Assembly (NCBI GenBank): GCA_004764695.1
Contig: SMSO01000036.1
Coordinates: 82,001 to 146,000 of the forward strand
Length of the DNA stretch: 64,000 bases
Direction of reading: 5' to 3'
Source of the DNA: Schizochytrium sp. TIO01
Taxonomy: Eukaryota; Sar; Bigyra; Thraustochytrida; Thraustochytriidae
Part shown: positions 42,905 to 53,856 of the stretch, piece after piece
How the letters are laid out: each line of letters begins with the position of its first letter
Position numbering within the stretch: position 1 is the first letter of the stretch
Notes under the pieces: model-generated
Seen by the model: only the letters and a program-made list of their open reading frames with translations
Database searches by the model: none
What the model was told of the DNA's origin: nothing
Made by a program: the position numbers and the translations under genes

Positions 42905-45281
42905 TTAGCAGGGTACGTTGTGGTGTTGTGGATCATAGGGGTTGCAGTCAGACTCAAAAACTTCTGGAACATCGAATCCATCGAAAATGACAGGCAACTC
43001 CGATGACTCTTGGTCGTCAAAGGTCTGAGAAAGGAGAGGGAACAGCTTGCGCATGCGCAAGATGTAAAGAGTAAAGGTAGAGAATGGGCTTCCCAAGAAC
43101 TTGAGAGAATATGAACATACAAGCTGTTCGAGAATTCCCAAAATATCAAAGTACATGGTCGATGGGTATCGTGCAAGGAAAGAATTCAGCTTAACCTGAT
43201 CAAAGTCATGATAAGTGAATATCTCATAACCCATCTCACGAAGTGGGTCAAAATAGGATTGATTGCGTTCATCAGAAGCCACGTATATTTTGTTGGTGAT
43301 TGGCAAGAGATGTTTGAAGCGAGTTCCAAAGTAGTTGGGGTCACGAGCAATATCATCAAAAGCGGCCTCATGGCGTTTGTCACCACGGCGAAGATGAATA
43401 GCGTTATAATTTCCACCCAAAGAGTCCACAAGTTGCATTGCTTGTTCTTTCAATGTATCTGTAAATGTTAGATGATCTTTAACCTCAAGATACTGTGTGC
43501 TGTGCATCAGCAGGTCTACTGTGCGCCACATGGAAAAGTTTGCAAAGAAAAGAAACCGGGAGGGGTCGTTGCTGAACCACTTTTTGATGTCATTATCATG
43601 CCAAATGTTTCCAGCACTCATCTTCCGCGCATCACGCATCACGACACGCCATCCAGTCTCTGATGTGTCTGTAGTGAGGCCTGTACCTGTGAAAATATAA
43701 GGCGTAGCCCCGATGCTGTCGATCCAGCCAAGCAGTGAGAGTTCTTCGGGGATTGTGCGAACTTTGACAACCTCGGAAAGACGGTTGAGGTTGAAAATCC
43801 GCTGCATGCTTACCATCTTACGTGGGTGATGCATATTGTAACGAAAGTAAAAATTGGTATGTTGGCCGATGGGTGGCAGGATGCAAGTGCGGTTAAGAAG
43901 CTTGCAAATGACCAAAGCAGTCTCAAGCTGAATGCGCTGGTTATTGATTCCTCCCGAGGGTTGGTACACGAAGTATCGTTCATCAGACGAAAGATCGTTG
44001 ACAAAGTCGAATTCATTATTGTACTCGGGTAAGGTTTTGGGGAGGACTGGATACGACACATCAGCATCGAGAGCACAACTCGTTTGTTCGGTTTCCGGCT
44101 CAAACAGCCATGTACAGCTTGGGCGTTGGGTACAGGCAGACCAGGTCTCAATATTGTTACACATTTCACGAGGAGTTTTGAGTGGCATAAGCAGAGCCAT
44201 TTTATCGTCAAAAGACATAGTCAAAGAGTTAGGTAACATGTCCTCCTTGCCAAATTCTCGCAGCTGCACAAGATCAAGATCCTTCATGAGACGCCGGGTC
44301 TCAGCAATAAGGTGCATCATCCGAAAACATGATTGGCGTGCAGGCATGTCACGCACCCAAGCACATTCACGACGAATGACGTCATAGGTGCGAAAATTAA
44401 CCAAGTGGGTCGCGTTGATTTTCATATCGAGACGTAAATGTACGATGTTACCCCGATGACCCACAACATGGGATGAAATTGGGATGAATTCCTGCTGAGC
44501 AACCTGCAGCCAGTTTGCAGTAGCCCCTGACTTTTTAATTTGTTCAGTCTTGATGCCCAAAACACGATCTCCTCGATGCACATGGCGGACAAAACTAGGG
44601 TTCTTGGCAGCGCTCATGCCAAGCTCTACTGTGGGTACAATCTGACGATACACGGGAAGCTCTAGAGACTCAACAGAGTAGAATAACAGATGGGTTTTGA
44701 TGCCAAAGACAGCAAGTTCTTCAGGAGTCACGGGCACAGGTTCGAATTCTGTTGAGGACTTGTAGTCATTTAATTGAGCAATTAAGGTAGTAAAGTCCAT
44801 CATGCGAGAAGACGTATTGAAGGCCGCGCCACCTTGAGCAGAGAGATCCCAGGCCTCCTTGGGAGATGTAAGCTCAGAGATCTCCCCTACACTGTCGTAA
44901 AGTGGGTACGATCCACCTTTAGTGAAAACAGGCTGCGCAAGATTCTCCAAGAGCTTGTAACGGGTGCCACCAGAGGGGTTTTTGCTACGACGTGGAGGTA
45001 TAATCTGTTTCTCGGGGTCGGACGCATTGGCATCTTCTGCGCGGGAATTTATGTTGATGAGCTCTTCAGAAGCCTGGAAAGGTCGATTCAAGCTTTTGTT
45101 CGCCTTTTCACCGGATTCAAGCTTGACAACCTCTTGCTGTGATATGTTGTCAAGAAGAGGACCACGCAGCTTTTTCGCCTGCGCCAAAGATTCAGAAACA
45201 GCATTTTTATCTCCATAATATCTTTCTGAACCTGAATCCACGGGCCTTTGTAGTTGGGGTTCATTATCGCTGCTGTATTTC

Positions 45282-45312
<31 letters not shown>

Positions 45313-45847
45313 GAGCATGCTGCTGCTGGTGGTAGAGTTGGTGCCGCTGAGGAAGTCCGAAGCTGTCGTACAAGCTTCCCTGCTGAGCAACGTTGTGCAT
45401 CTGAGAGGATGCTGAGTCAGCTGATGATTCCTTTGCTAGGTAGTGGATTTTATTTGAGTCAGAGGCGGGAATGTACTCTTTCAGGGCGATTAACTCTACA
45501 TTCTGGCCATTTGAAGGTTGATACACGTAGACCAGATCGCCCCACATGGTCGGTTTGGGTACGTACATGATAATCTGCAAGTAGGAGAGTCCGAGCCACA
45601 GGAGAACTGATGTGAAGAAGATCGCTAGCAGCACCAATGAGGAAAGGCTACGAAGCCCGGCTTTGGGCTGGCCGCCTCGGTAGCTCCCTGCGGTACTGTA
45701 TGATGGTGTCTTGACCATATTCGTACCTAGAGCTACGCCTGTTGGAGATGTGACGTTGCCAATGTTTTGTTGGTTTTGCAGGAGCTGTTGCTGCTTGCTC
45801 TCCGACTGAGCCGCATTTTGCCGCCTTCCCACCGAAGACCAGCTCAT
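42905..45847 (-). CDS. O-fucosyltransferase-family (PF10250-like) type II membrane protein
   Basis: 980 aa from the ATG at 45847; the frame is open further upstream but only from a non-ATG codon. A short cytosolic tail is followed by one membrane segment (LSSLVLLAIFFTSVLLWLGL, about 68-95), typical of a Golgi/ER type II glycosyltransferase. The stem is long and low-complexity, with a poly-Gln run (about 11 residues, encoded by (TTG)n on +) and acidic Ser-rich stretches. The catalytic region is in the C-terminal ~400 residues: PSGGINNQRIQLETALVICK plus LLNRTCILPP (near residue 630) and the nucleotide-sugar motif AIHLRRGDKR (near 815), then IYVASDERNQSYF and FDILGILEQLVCSYSLKFLG. These match GDP-fucose protein O-fucosyltransferase families. 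The acceptor is unknown. It is far longer than ordinary family members because of the stem and a middle region (about 350-620) I do not recognise. Confidence 0.82.
45282..45313. repeat. (TTG)n triplet repeat, coding for poly-Gln
   Basis: About eleven TTG triplets on +, read as CAA (Gln) in the fucosyltransferase-like gene. Likely length-variable. Confidence 0.9.
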
Positions 45848-48800
45848 GGTCTCGCCGCGACGCTTGCCTGTGTAGCTCAAATGCAATGCATAGACAAAGA
45901 AGAAGTTCTGTCAGTAAAGTCTGTCACGGCAACTTTTCCGCACCAAATAGCGAATGAATGAATCACTTAAGCAAAAAGTATGACGGGCTGGAAATTTGAT
46001 CCTTCACACAACAACTATACACCCCGCTTTCAGACCTCCTCTTAACTCTCTAACCCAACCGGTTTCTCAAATGATACTCGCGAAGACCCCAGGGCAGCGT
46101 ACTCAGCTTGTTGCTTGCTTGCTTGCTATGCCGCTTCTTTGAAGGCCCTAAGCAAAAGAAGAAAGAAAACACTTGACGTCTGGCTGCTGTGCCTTTCAAC
46201 CTGGACTTGGCTCCAGGACTAGCTAGCGAGACCTTGAACCGTTGGACGTCTCGACGCGTCGTCGAGCGCAAGAACCAACAAATCAAGACTTGGTGGCGCT
46301 TGCGAACGACCTCGGGGCTCCTGAGCCCGTGCCAACTAAAAGATGCCGATGCTGATGCCTCTCGCTATGCTTGTGCCAGTGAACTCCTGCAGCCTTTCTG
46401 GTGAACCCCGCGATATCCCTGCGACCTCCTGCGCTTCCCGCCTTCCTGTGCTCGCCACGCCACTTCTGCCTTGCACGCACCTGCTGAGCGATTGGTTGAT
46501 TGAATGTTTGAATGTTTGATCGTCAGTTGATTATTGAAGTTGTTGGCATTTTCAAAGTGCCTTTCAATTGTTGCTTTTTCATCCCTCAATCATCGACTGT
46601 GAATTTCCCATAAGAGTAACCTAATCCTAATGTACTGCCCTTAATCCATTATAACAATTCTTTTTCATCTCTCTTTCCACTTTTCCTTCTTCTTCTTCAC
46701 AGTCGCGGTTCTTAGCAGAGACTAACACTTCGTCAAAGATGGACTCTTAAGAACAAAACCATTTTCCTTCAACTTTAACAATCATGTACCGCCACTCAAC
46801 TTAATGTTGATCATTTCGTTATGATTTTATTAAAAACAATTTATCATTTGTGTTTACACAGAGAGAAAAAAGAAAGAATGAGAGTCCGCCTTTACCCGAA
46901 ACCTCTAGTAGTCATAAGCGTTCTTTTCTTCATTCTTCTCAACTGATCAAACTTTCAAAGAGTGAAAGGGTCTTTTTGGTACTCCTGATTTATTATTTTT
47001 AATTTTTATTTTTATTTCACAACTTAAAAGAAGGGCCTTTTCTCCTTCCTTACAAAACTGTCTTCGCGTGACTGAGATTTATTCATTCATTCACGAAGCA
47101 ACAAGAAAGAAAGCATCACTGCGTGAGTGCGTGCGTGTTGGTTTCAGTCCCCGTCTCGAAGCCTTTCGAGGCGTTCCTGGAGCCTCCTTCCGCACAGCTG
47201 TTTTCGCAGCTCCTGTCCTTCTTCTATCCATCGTCTCAGGAACTTGAAAGACTCCTCCTTTCGCAAGTGAGTGAGTGAGTCGAAGAAAGAACACCAATTA
47301 TCGCCCTTTATACCCTTTATAGCGCGAGGAATTAACTTCTTCGCACATTACATTACTTTGCGTTCTTATGCTGTTCCTCCCAATCAGAGATGACTGAGCG
47401 ACCTTTGTAAATCCAGCTTTGTAAATCCGGCTCGAGCTGCTGCTTCGGCCTCTCCGGGTGCGGTCAAATAAGATCAGACCAATCAGATCGAACCCGGTCA
47501 GGTACGTTATCTTGCTGTAGTTTTTGGCCAACAGAGGCCGTCTTCGTGTCTTCAATCTGGTGCGTTCGAGAGATCAACTTGAAGAACTCCAAACAAACTA
47601 GGCACCGGTCAGCCTAGTCCTCCATAGCCAACTGCTAGCGCGAGAAAGAACTGTGGCATGAGCCACAGACACACATACATACATACACACACAGAGAGAG
47701 AATCAAGGCCAGGAAGAAGAGCTTGATAAAGAAAACCATCGTGGCCTTCTTCGACGAACGCCTTCAATCAATGTCTTCGAAGCATCGATTGCTGTGCAGT
47801 TTGCAAGCTCCTCGTGCAAGTTATTCCTGAGGAGGAGAACGTAGCAGCTCTGGAACCTCAAACAGCCTCGAAATCTGAATTTCAACAAGCGTGCGCCATC
47901 GTTTCTGCATTCTGTGGCTTCTTTTCCAATCAGTGTCCATGCTAGTTCCCCCTTTTCAATCAAGCTCGTACTTACTCGGTACACACCTATAGTTTGGAAA
48001 AGAACGAATCACTACAAGTGTTTACCTGCCTACACCCCCTCTACTGTAAACGTTGAATAGGCTCTACCAGGTACCTATGTATGTACAATGTGCGTATGTA
48101 TGCATGTGTTTACACAAGAGGCAAAGTGTTCCAAAGGCGCTGGAACAATAATAATGCTGCACGTTTTCCTCAGACCTGCGTCGAGATCTCAAAGTGAAAT
48201 AGTCAGAGACTGTTCACCCCAAAGACGAGCCACCGAACGTCTAATGGCGAGCTGGTGCTTGTGTCGAAGAGCATTTTATTTGTCAATGACGGCAGAGCAC
48301 ATCGCCGTGCCATCATGGTGTTCTCTGCACTTTTCTTTATGAACATGGAAGTACTGATATCACAAATAAATAAATAGATAAATGATTGATTGATTTAGAA
48401 AATCACACTGCTAAAGAAACTGATAGCTGAGATACTAGCTAGGTACCTAGCAGGAAGTGGCACGGGAGTGAAACTTTTTTCCTTCTCTTTGGTGTTCTGT
48501 TTCGTTAACTTTGAGCAAGGGAAGAACGGTGCCGAAGTCAAGCTCGCTTGAAATTGCAAGATACGAGAGATTTGAAGAGCGTCAGGGGCTTGTTTAATCA
48601 AGAAAGATTGAGTTCGTGGCTTTACAGAATTACTTGTACAGCCCATACATCGGAACCTCCATTGCTTCGACATGTCAGTCGAAGGTCACGATGGGATCAT
48701 TCTCATCCTCCTGACACCTCACTTTTGGTTTTTCTCAAAGTTTTTTCATGACTTTTTAATAACTTATTCTATATATATACCCTTTTTTTAAAATAAAATA

Positions 48801-48850
48801 AAATAGTTCCCCACTATCATGTTTAGTTAATTTTAATTATTAAAAACGAT

Positions 48851-48870
48851 AAATATATATATATATATAT
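48851..48870. repeat. (AT)n dinucleotide repeat
   Basis: AAATATATATATATATATAT. Simple repeat. Confidence 0.85.
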
Positions 48871-49392
48871 TCAATACCTGGTGACCTTCTTTCGTGCGTC
48901 CCATGACAAACCCGGCACAATGAAGGACCACAAACCTCTCAAATCTATGGAAGGGCACTATAATTGGCTTCTATTCCTTTTGTTGCGGCGTCACCGTCAC
49001 TCAATGCGGATTTCCTCTTTCCTGTTTCAACCAATAGAAACCACAACCATCGAAAGAAGAAAGAAAAAGAAGTGCGACTGTCGTTTCATCACCTCATCGA
49101 TGCTTTCCACTTTGAAGCCAATAGATAGAAACTATATACAGATAGATATACATACATACATTCCTATGTTCCAGGGCGGCCCTGATCCATTCCCGTTCCT
49201 GTTCTTTTATGGCTACCGCTTACTATAGGCCTGTTAAGAGGTGAGTGCCTCACTTTTTCACTTTTCATCGATTTTCAAAGTATCATTTAAAATAAAGTTA
49301 AAATTAAAGTTAAAATTAAATACATTGAAATAACATTCCTTCGCGCAAAAGTAAATCATTCAAGATGAGGCCAAATGGAATGAATCTCACGA

Positions 49393-49412
49393 TCGATCGG
49401 TCGACCGATCGA
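49393..49412. other. 20-bp perfect palindrome
   Basis: TCGATCGGTCGACCGATCGA is fully self-complementary. It lies in an otherwise AT-rich segment. Confidence 0.8.
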
Positions 49413-49827
49413 ATTCCTGTTTCATCAGCTCTTATGCTGCTCACGCGTCAGTATCTTCGCTTTCTTCGTTCCGTTTCAAGCAAAGCTGTGCCAGTCTCTG
49501 GTACGATCTGCGTTTTACTGGAGAGGATCAAGATTAACGAGGCAAGAGGTGAAGGGTTAAGAACAAACATCCACGTTGTGAAGAACTTGAGGGCCGTTCT
49601 CTTTTCCCAATACCTAAAAGAACGAAGAGCAGCAAAGAACAACTTTCTTTATATTTCATTTCATTTCTCCATGTCGTCAAAAATTTCAGCCTTAAGTAAC
49701 TTTGGAGCTTCAACTTCGAACACTGTATTCGACGAGCTTAATTAAAGCCACGGGAAAACACGAACCTTCGAAAGAGGCGCGAGTCGAATCAATTTAATTA
49801 TATTATCTATTCTGTTCGCCGCCGTTC

Positions 49828-49857
49828 ACTTCATTCATTCATTCATTCATTCATTCT
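49828..49857. repeat. (CATT)n microsatellite
   Basis: CTTCATTCATTCATTCATTC onward, about seven units. Confidence 0.9.
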
Positions 49858-50017
49858 TTAACTCATTCATTTACACATTCTTTTACTCATTCATTCGTTA
49901 TTTTGCGAACTTGAAGCCCATCGAATCCTCGACCTCCCGAAACCCATGAACAGATGAGTCCTCGACCGCTCAGACCCGACTCTTCAGCGGCAGACTCTCT
50001 CGCGCCATACGCAGCGC

Positions 50018-50112
50018 AGTGCAAAGCAACGCAAAGCAACGCAAAGCAACACAAAGCAACGCAAAGCAACGCAAAGTGACGCAAAGCAGTCAGTCAGTCA
50101 GTCAGTCAGTTA
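50018..50112. repeat. GCAAAGCAAC decamer array followed by (TCAG)n
   Basis: Six to seven copies of the decamer GCAAAGCAAC with few changes (50018..50085), followed at once by about six CAGT units (50086..50112). Confidence 0.9.
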
Positions 50113-50221
50113 GCCAGTCTATCCAATGGTACATCTGTGAACGACTACTGCTACTCATACGTTAGGCAGCTAAGACCATGCGCTCCTTAACTATTGCTGT
50201 GTTCTGTTTGTTCCATTCGTT

Positions 50222-50468
50222 TATTCATTCATTCATTTTCACTTTCATTGATTCATTGATTCATTCCTTCATTGATTGATTGATTGATTGATTGATTCTT
50301 ACTTTCATTGATTGATTGATTGATTGATTGATTCATTCATTCATTCATTCTTACTTTCATTGATTGATTGATTGATTGATTCTTACTTTCATTGATTGAT
50401 TGATTGATTGATTGATTCACTCATTCACTCACTCACTCATTCACTCATTCATTCACTCATTCATTCAT
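50222..50468. repeat. Alternating (CATT)n and (TTGA)n blocks
   Basis: A higher-order pattern: blocks of TTGATTGATTGATTGATTC separated by TTACTTTCA spacers (spacers near 50299, 50351 and 50385), ending in CATT/CACT units. The TTACTTTCATTGA spacer recurs almost exactly. Confidence 0.9.
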
Positions 50469-51570
50469 TACGCATAATCGCATAATAGATGAATGAAGCA
50501 AGAGAGTCACTGGGACAGAAGCGGAGAGGAGCAGTAGTTAACGCAGCTCTTTCTGGCCTTTTCTAACTCTGTGGGCGAACCGTCAAATTGGTTCCGATTG
50601 GCGTTGAAGGTCGAAGCGTTCTGCTCCAAAGCCTATCGAGATCAAGTCCACTTCTCCGTACGAAGCAGTATCTATCCATCTGTCCATCAGCCACTGCGAT
50701 GGAAGAGAATTCGAGGTGCTCCGTCCGAATTTCCCACGAAAGGCTTCGAGAGTTGGAACCGCCATCCTCCTTGAGGCTTCGAGTCCCATCATATGCGTAT
50801 GTATGTATGTATACCTATGATGATAAGCATTCGTTCTCGAACCACAATCATCAAATCATCAGAGTGGAACTCGCCAACGGAAGGAGATGAGGATGAAGAT
50901 GAAGATGAAGATGAAGATCATGAGCATGAGCATGAGCACGGGGCCTTCGTGGAGCCAACGCAAGTCTTGGCCTCTGCAGGTCCGCAGACTTCAAACCCTT
51001 CGCTCATTTCTGCGAACTCCAACAGAATGAATGAATGAATGAGTGAATGAATGAATGGGCGTCCATCTTGGATCCTACACTTACCGGACGGCGAAGCCCC
51101 ATCTTGGATTTGGGTCCACTCCTACCGTTTGTGATATTCAGCGCTAGGCGGGCTCGCGGCGGTTGATGAGTCAGTCGTCGCACATTACTGGGTCGCTTCG
51201 CTTCGAGGCCGTCCATTATCGTCAACTGCCGCCGCGAAGACCTCTGTCTGAGTGCTTGCCGGCACTTCCCACCTCTTCTTCAACTGCCGTAAAATGGAGC
51301 TGCGCTGTGCGTGTAAATGACCGCGTTACAGCAGCGGCTTTAACGGCAGAGGAGGTTCGGGTTCGACGTTGAAGTTTTGACTTTTGTTGTATGCATGTGT
51401 ACTATCCTTACCCATGACCGTTCCAATCGTTCCTTTCGCAGCGCAGGCTTTTGATGCTTTTTATAAGGAAGGTTTTAAGTGAGGAACGTTCTGTTTCATA
51501 CTTTGCCAGAATTAAAAACCTTTTCTTATTTTAATTTTTATTTTAAACAAGCAAGCAAACGATCACAGCA

Positions 51571-51603
51571 ATTTAATTTAATTTAATTTAATTTAATTTA
51601 AAT
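51571..51603. repeat. (TTTAA)n microsatellite
   Basis: AATTTAATTTAATTTAATTT onward, about six units. Confidence 0.85.
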
Positions 51604-53856
51604 TTTTGTTTTTATTTTTTTAATATATCCAGAACACGAAAAGAACGGCAGAAAAACGGGGAAAAGAAAAGAGAAAGCAAAAACAGCAAAAGAGACAGAA
51701 AAGAGCTTCTGCTCTCACGAGATTTCCTGTCTGACTGTGGGTACCATTGTCCGTAGAAACCCCCAAAGACCCCAAAGCCCAGGCCGTAAACCCTAGGACT
51801 CACAGGGGGTGTCTTAGGCGCGCGCCTCTGACTAGCTTTCTGCAAAAGTGTTTTGAGAGCCGAATTGAATTCCCACGACTCGGATACAGGAACTCATAGT
51901 GTCTATAATAGAGATTAACAGTCGCTAGGATACCAAAACTAGTAGCTGTTCTGTTCTATTATGTTCTGTTCCAAAGCTGTTCTATTTTGTTTCCATAGCG
52001 GAACGGAGGAACTCGACATGAAGTAAGTAAGAACTTGAACTTTTGCAGTTGATTGATTGCGATGATGATTAGGTATGTCTTCGATGTGGTGATGATAGGG
52101 CGTTGATAGGCGCTCATCTGCAAAGGAGGTCACGCTTAGGCGGAGTTATGAGTTCAGGGAGATGGCTTTTAGCGCGAGAAAATAGTGGAAAAGTGAGGTT
52201 TTTGAGGGATGCTTATCATTGAGAAGAGAAGAAGAGGAAGACTAACGAGTTTGGACTGTAGAAAGCGGTAAATCATAGTGACCAAAGAAAGATCCCAATA
52301 GGTCGCAACTCAAGGATCTTCGCCTGAGCATGATAAGGAAAGGAGAGGCTCAGCAAAAGGGACAGGAACACTAGTTCATTGCTTGCAAAGCTTTTGAAGC
52401 GAACAAGCAATACGTGACTTACATTCACTGCCTCAGACCGACTGAGGGAAGCATGTCACATTATATCTTCATATAAAACGTGAATTAGCAGTGTTCTCTA
52501 CAGCCTCAAACATGGAAAAATGCAAAAAGAAAAACGAACTTTGGGTTTTCGTTGGTGCAAAGATAGAAAGAATCAAGTATGGGTTTGCTCAACGAGTATG
52601 AGGGAGCAAAAGTGTAGTATGAAGATATCACGTCATTAAAGTTGAAAATGAGTGAATCTTTTTATGATTAGCTTTTGCATTCTGAAACTACGTAGCCACA
52701 ATAGTTGCAACCAAGAATCACGCAACTCTGGGAGAAACCAACTTTCTTGAAAAATCAGAAGATCTGATCCCTGTCTTCATCATCGTCAGATCCTTCGGGT
52801 ATACATTTCTAATGTATTGCGGTTGCCAGAGTAACTTTAAGCTCCGATGGCGTGGACATGTGAAATGTAGTGGCGCCAGCAACTTGGGACCATACTAGCC
52901 AAAGGTAGGACTCTGTTTTCACCAAACTAAAAGACCACTCGTGCATAACAGGAGAAAAGGGTTCTAGCTGGCGGGATTAAGAGCAAATCTGGGCTCGCAG
53001 GACGTCCTAGGGACAGAGCTAGTTGAACTTTGCAGGGAATGCAGAGCTCGTCAAGTTGGAATAGTAGTAATTTCATTCTGTTGTTGCGTGGTGTGCTACG
53101 ACATCAAGGAGAGAGAGGCGAAAAGGAGCCCCCTCAAGAATGATAAGATCCAAGATTACAATGGCCTTCGATAATGTGAATTTTGCACTAAGGAATTTAG
53201 ATTATTAAAAAGAGGCGTCGTGTCATCTATATTACAAAGGGTGAAAGCGGTAATAGGCACGCCCGTCAGGAGATAAGATGAGTAAGCATATCGTATCGTT
53301 AAGAGATCTTAGAGTCTGGTCACGTGTTCGAAAGTGTTCTGCTACAAAGAGAACCCCAATATCTCGTAATGGTCATATACAAGGTTCGTTTGTATCATAT
53401 GGAATACCTCACTTTGGCGATCCTTCGTCGTTTTGACGGTTCTTTGCAGGCCAAAGGATAATTGTAAATGAGGCCACTTTCGTTGTGAAGCATGAACCGT
53501 TTCAAAGCAAAATTCATGTGTTCGTGGAGTAAAAAACAAATATTAACGTATACGATGGAAAGAATACCAGCTCTGTACAAGACGGCAAATGATTGGATTT
53601 TTTTTAACTCTATAAAAAAAAGAAAAGGTCTATCAATACTAAAGAGACACCACATCACCCAAACCAAGTTTGAGTTTTGATGACGATGTAAATTGGTTGC
53701 ACAGAGGAAGACACATTAACCTTGTTGCAGCTCCGGATAAAAAAGTCAGCGAAGAGGGACTTTTTATAGGTTCACAATTCAGCAAGAATGTCAACCAATG
53801 TACACGTCAAAAGAACAATTTATTGATGGCATGTAGAAACTGAAGGAAGCTGGCGC

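Larger units (their letters stand above)
45848..53856. other. Second gene-poor region, microsatellite-rich
   Basis: 8 kb with no supported gene. 49365..49745 is an ATG-initiated 126-codon frame without domains, and 50890..51038 reads as an Asp/Glu-His-Glu repeat followed by ordinary-looking residues to a stop; neither is convincing. The rest is AT-rich DNA with TTGA, CATT, GCAAAGCAAC and AATTT repeats. Confidence 0.5.

Noticed and set aside
44834-45570. Several + strand frames, one with a poly-Val run
   Set aside because: Antisense to the fucosyltransferase-like gene; poly-Val is the reverse reading of its poly-Gln codons.
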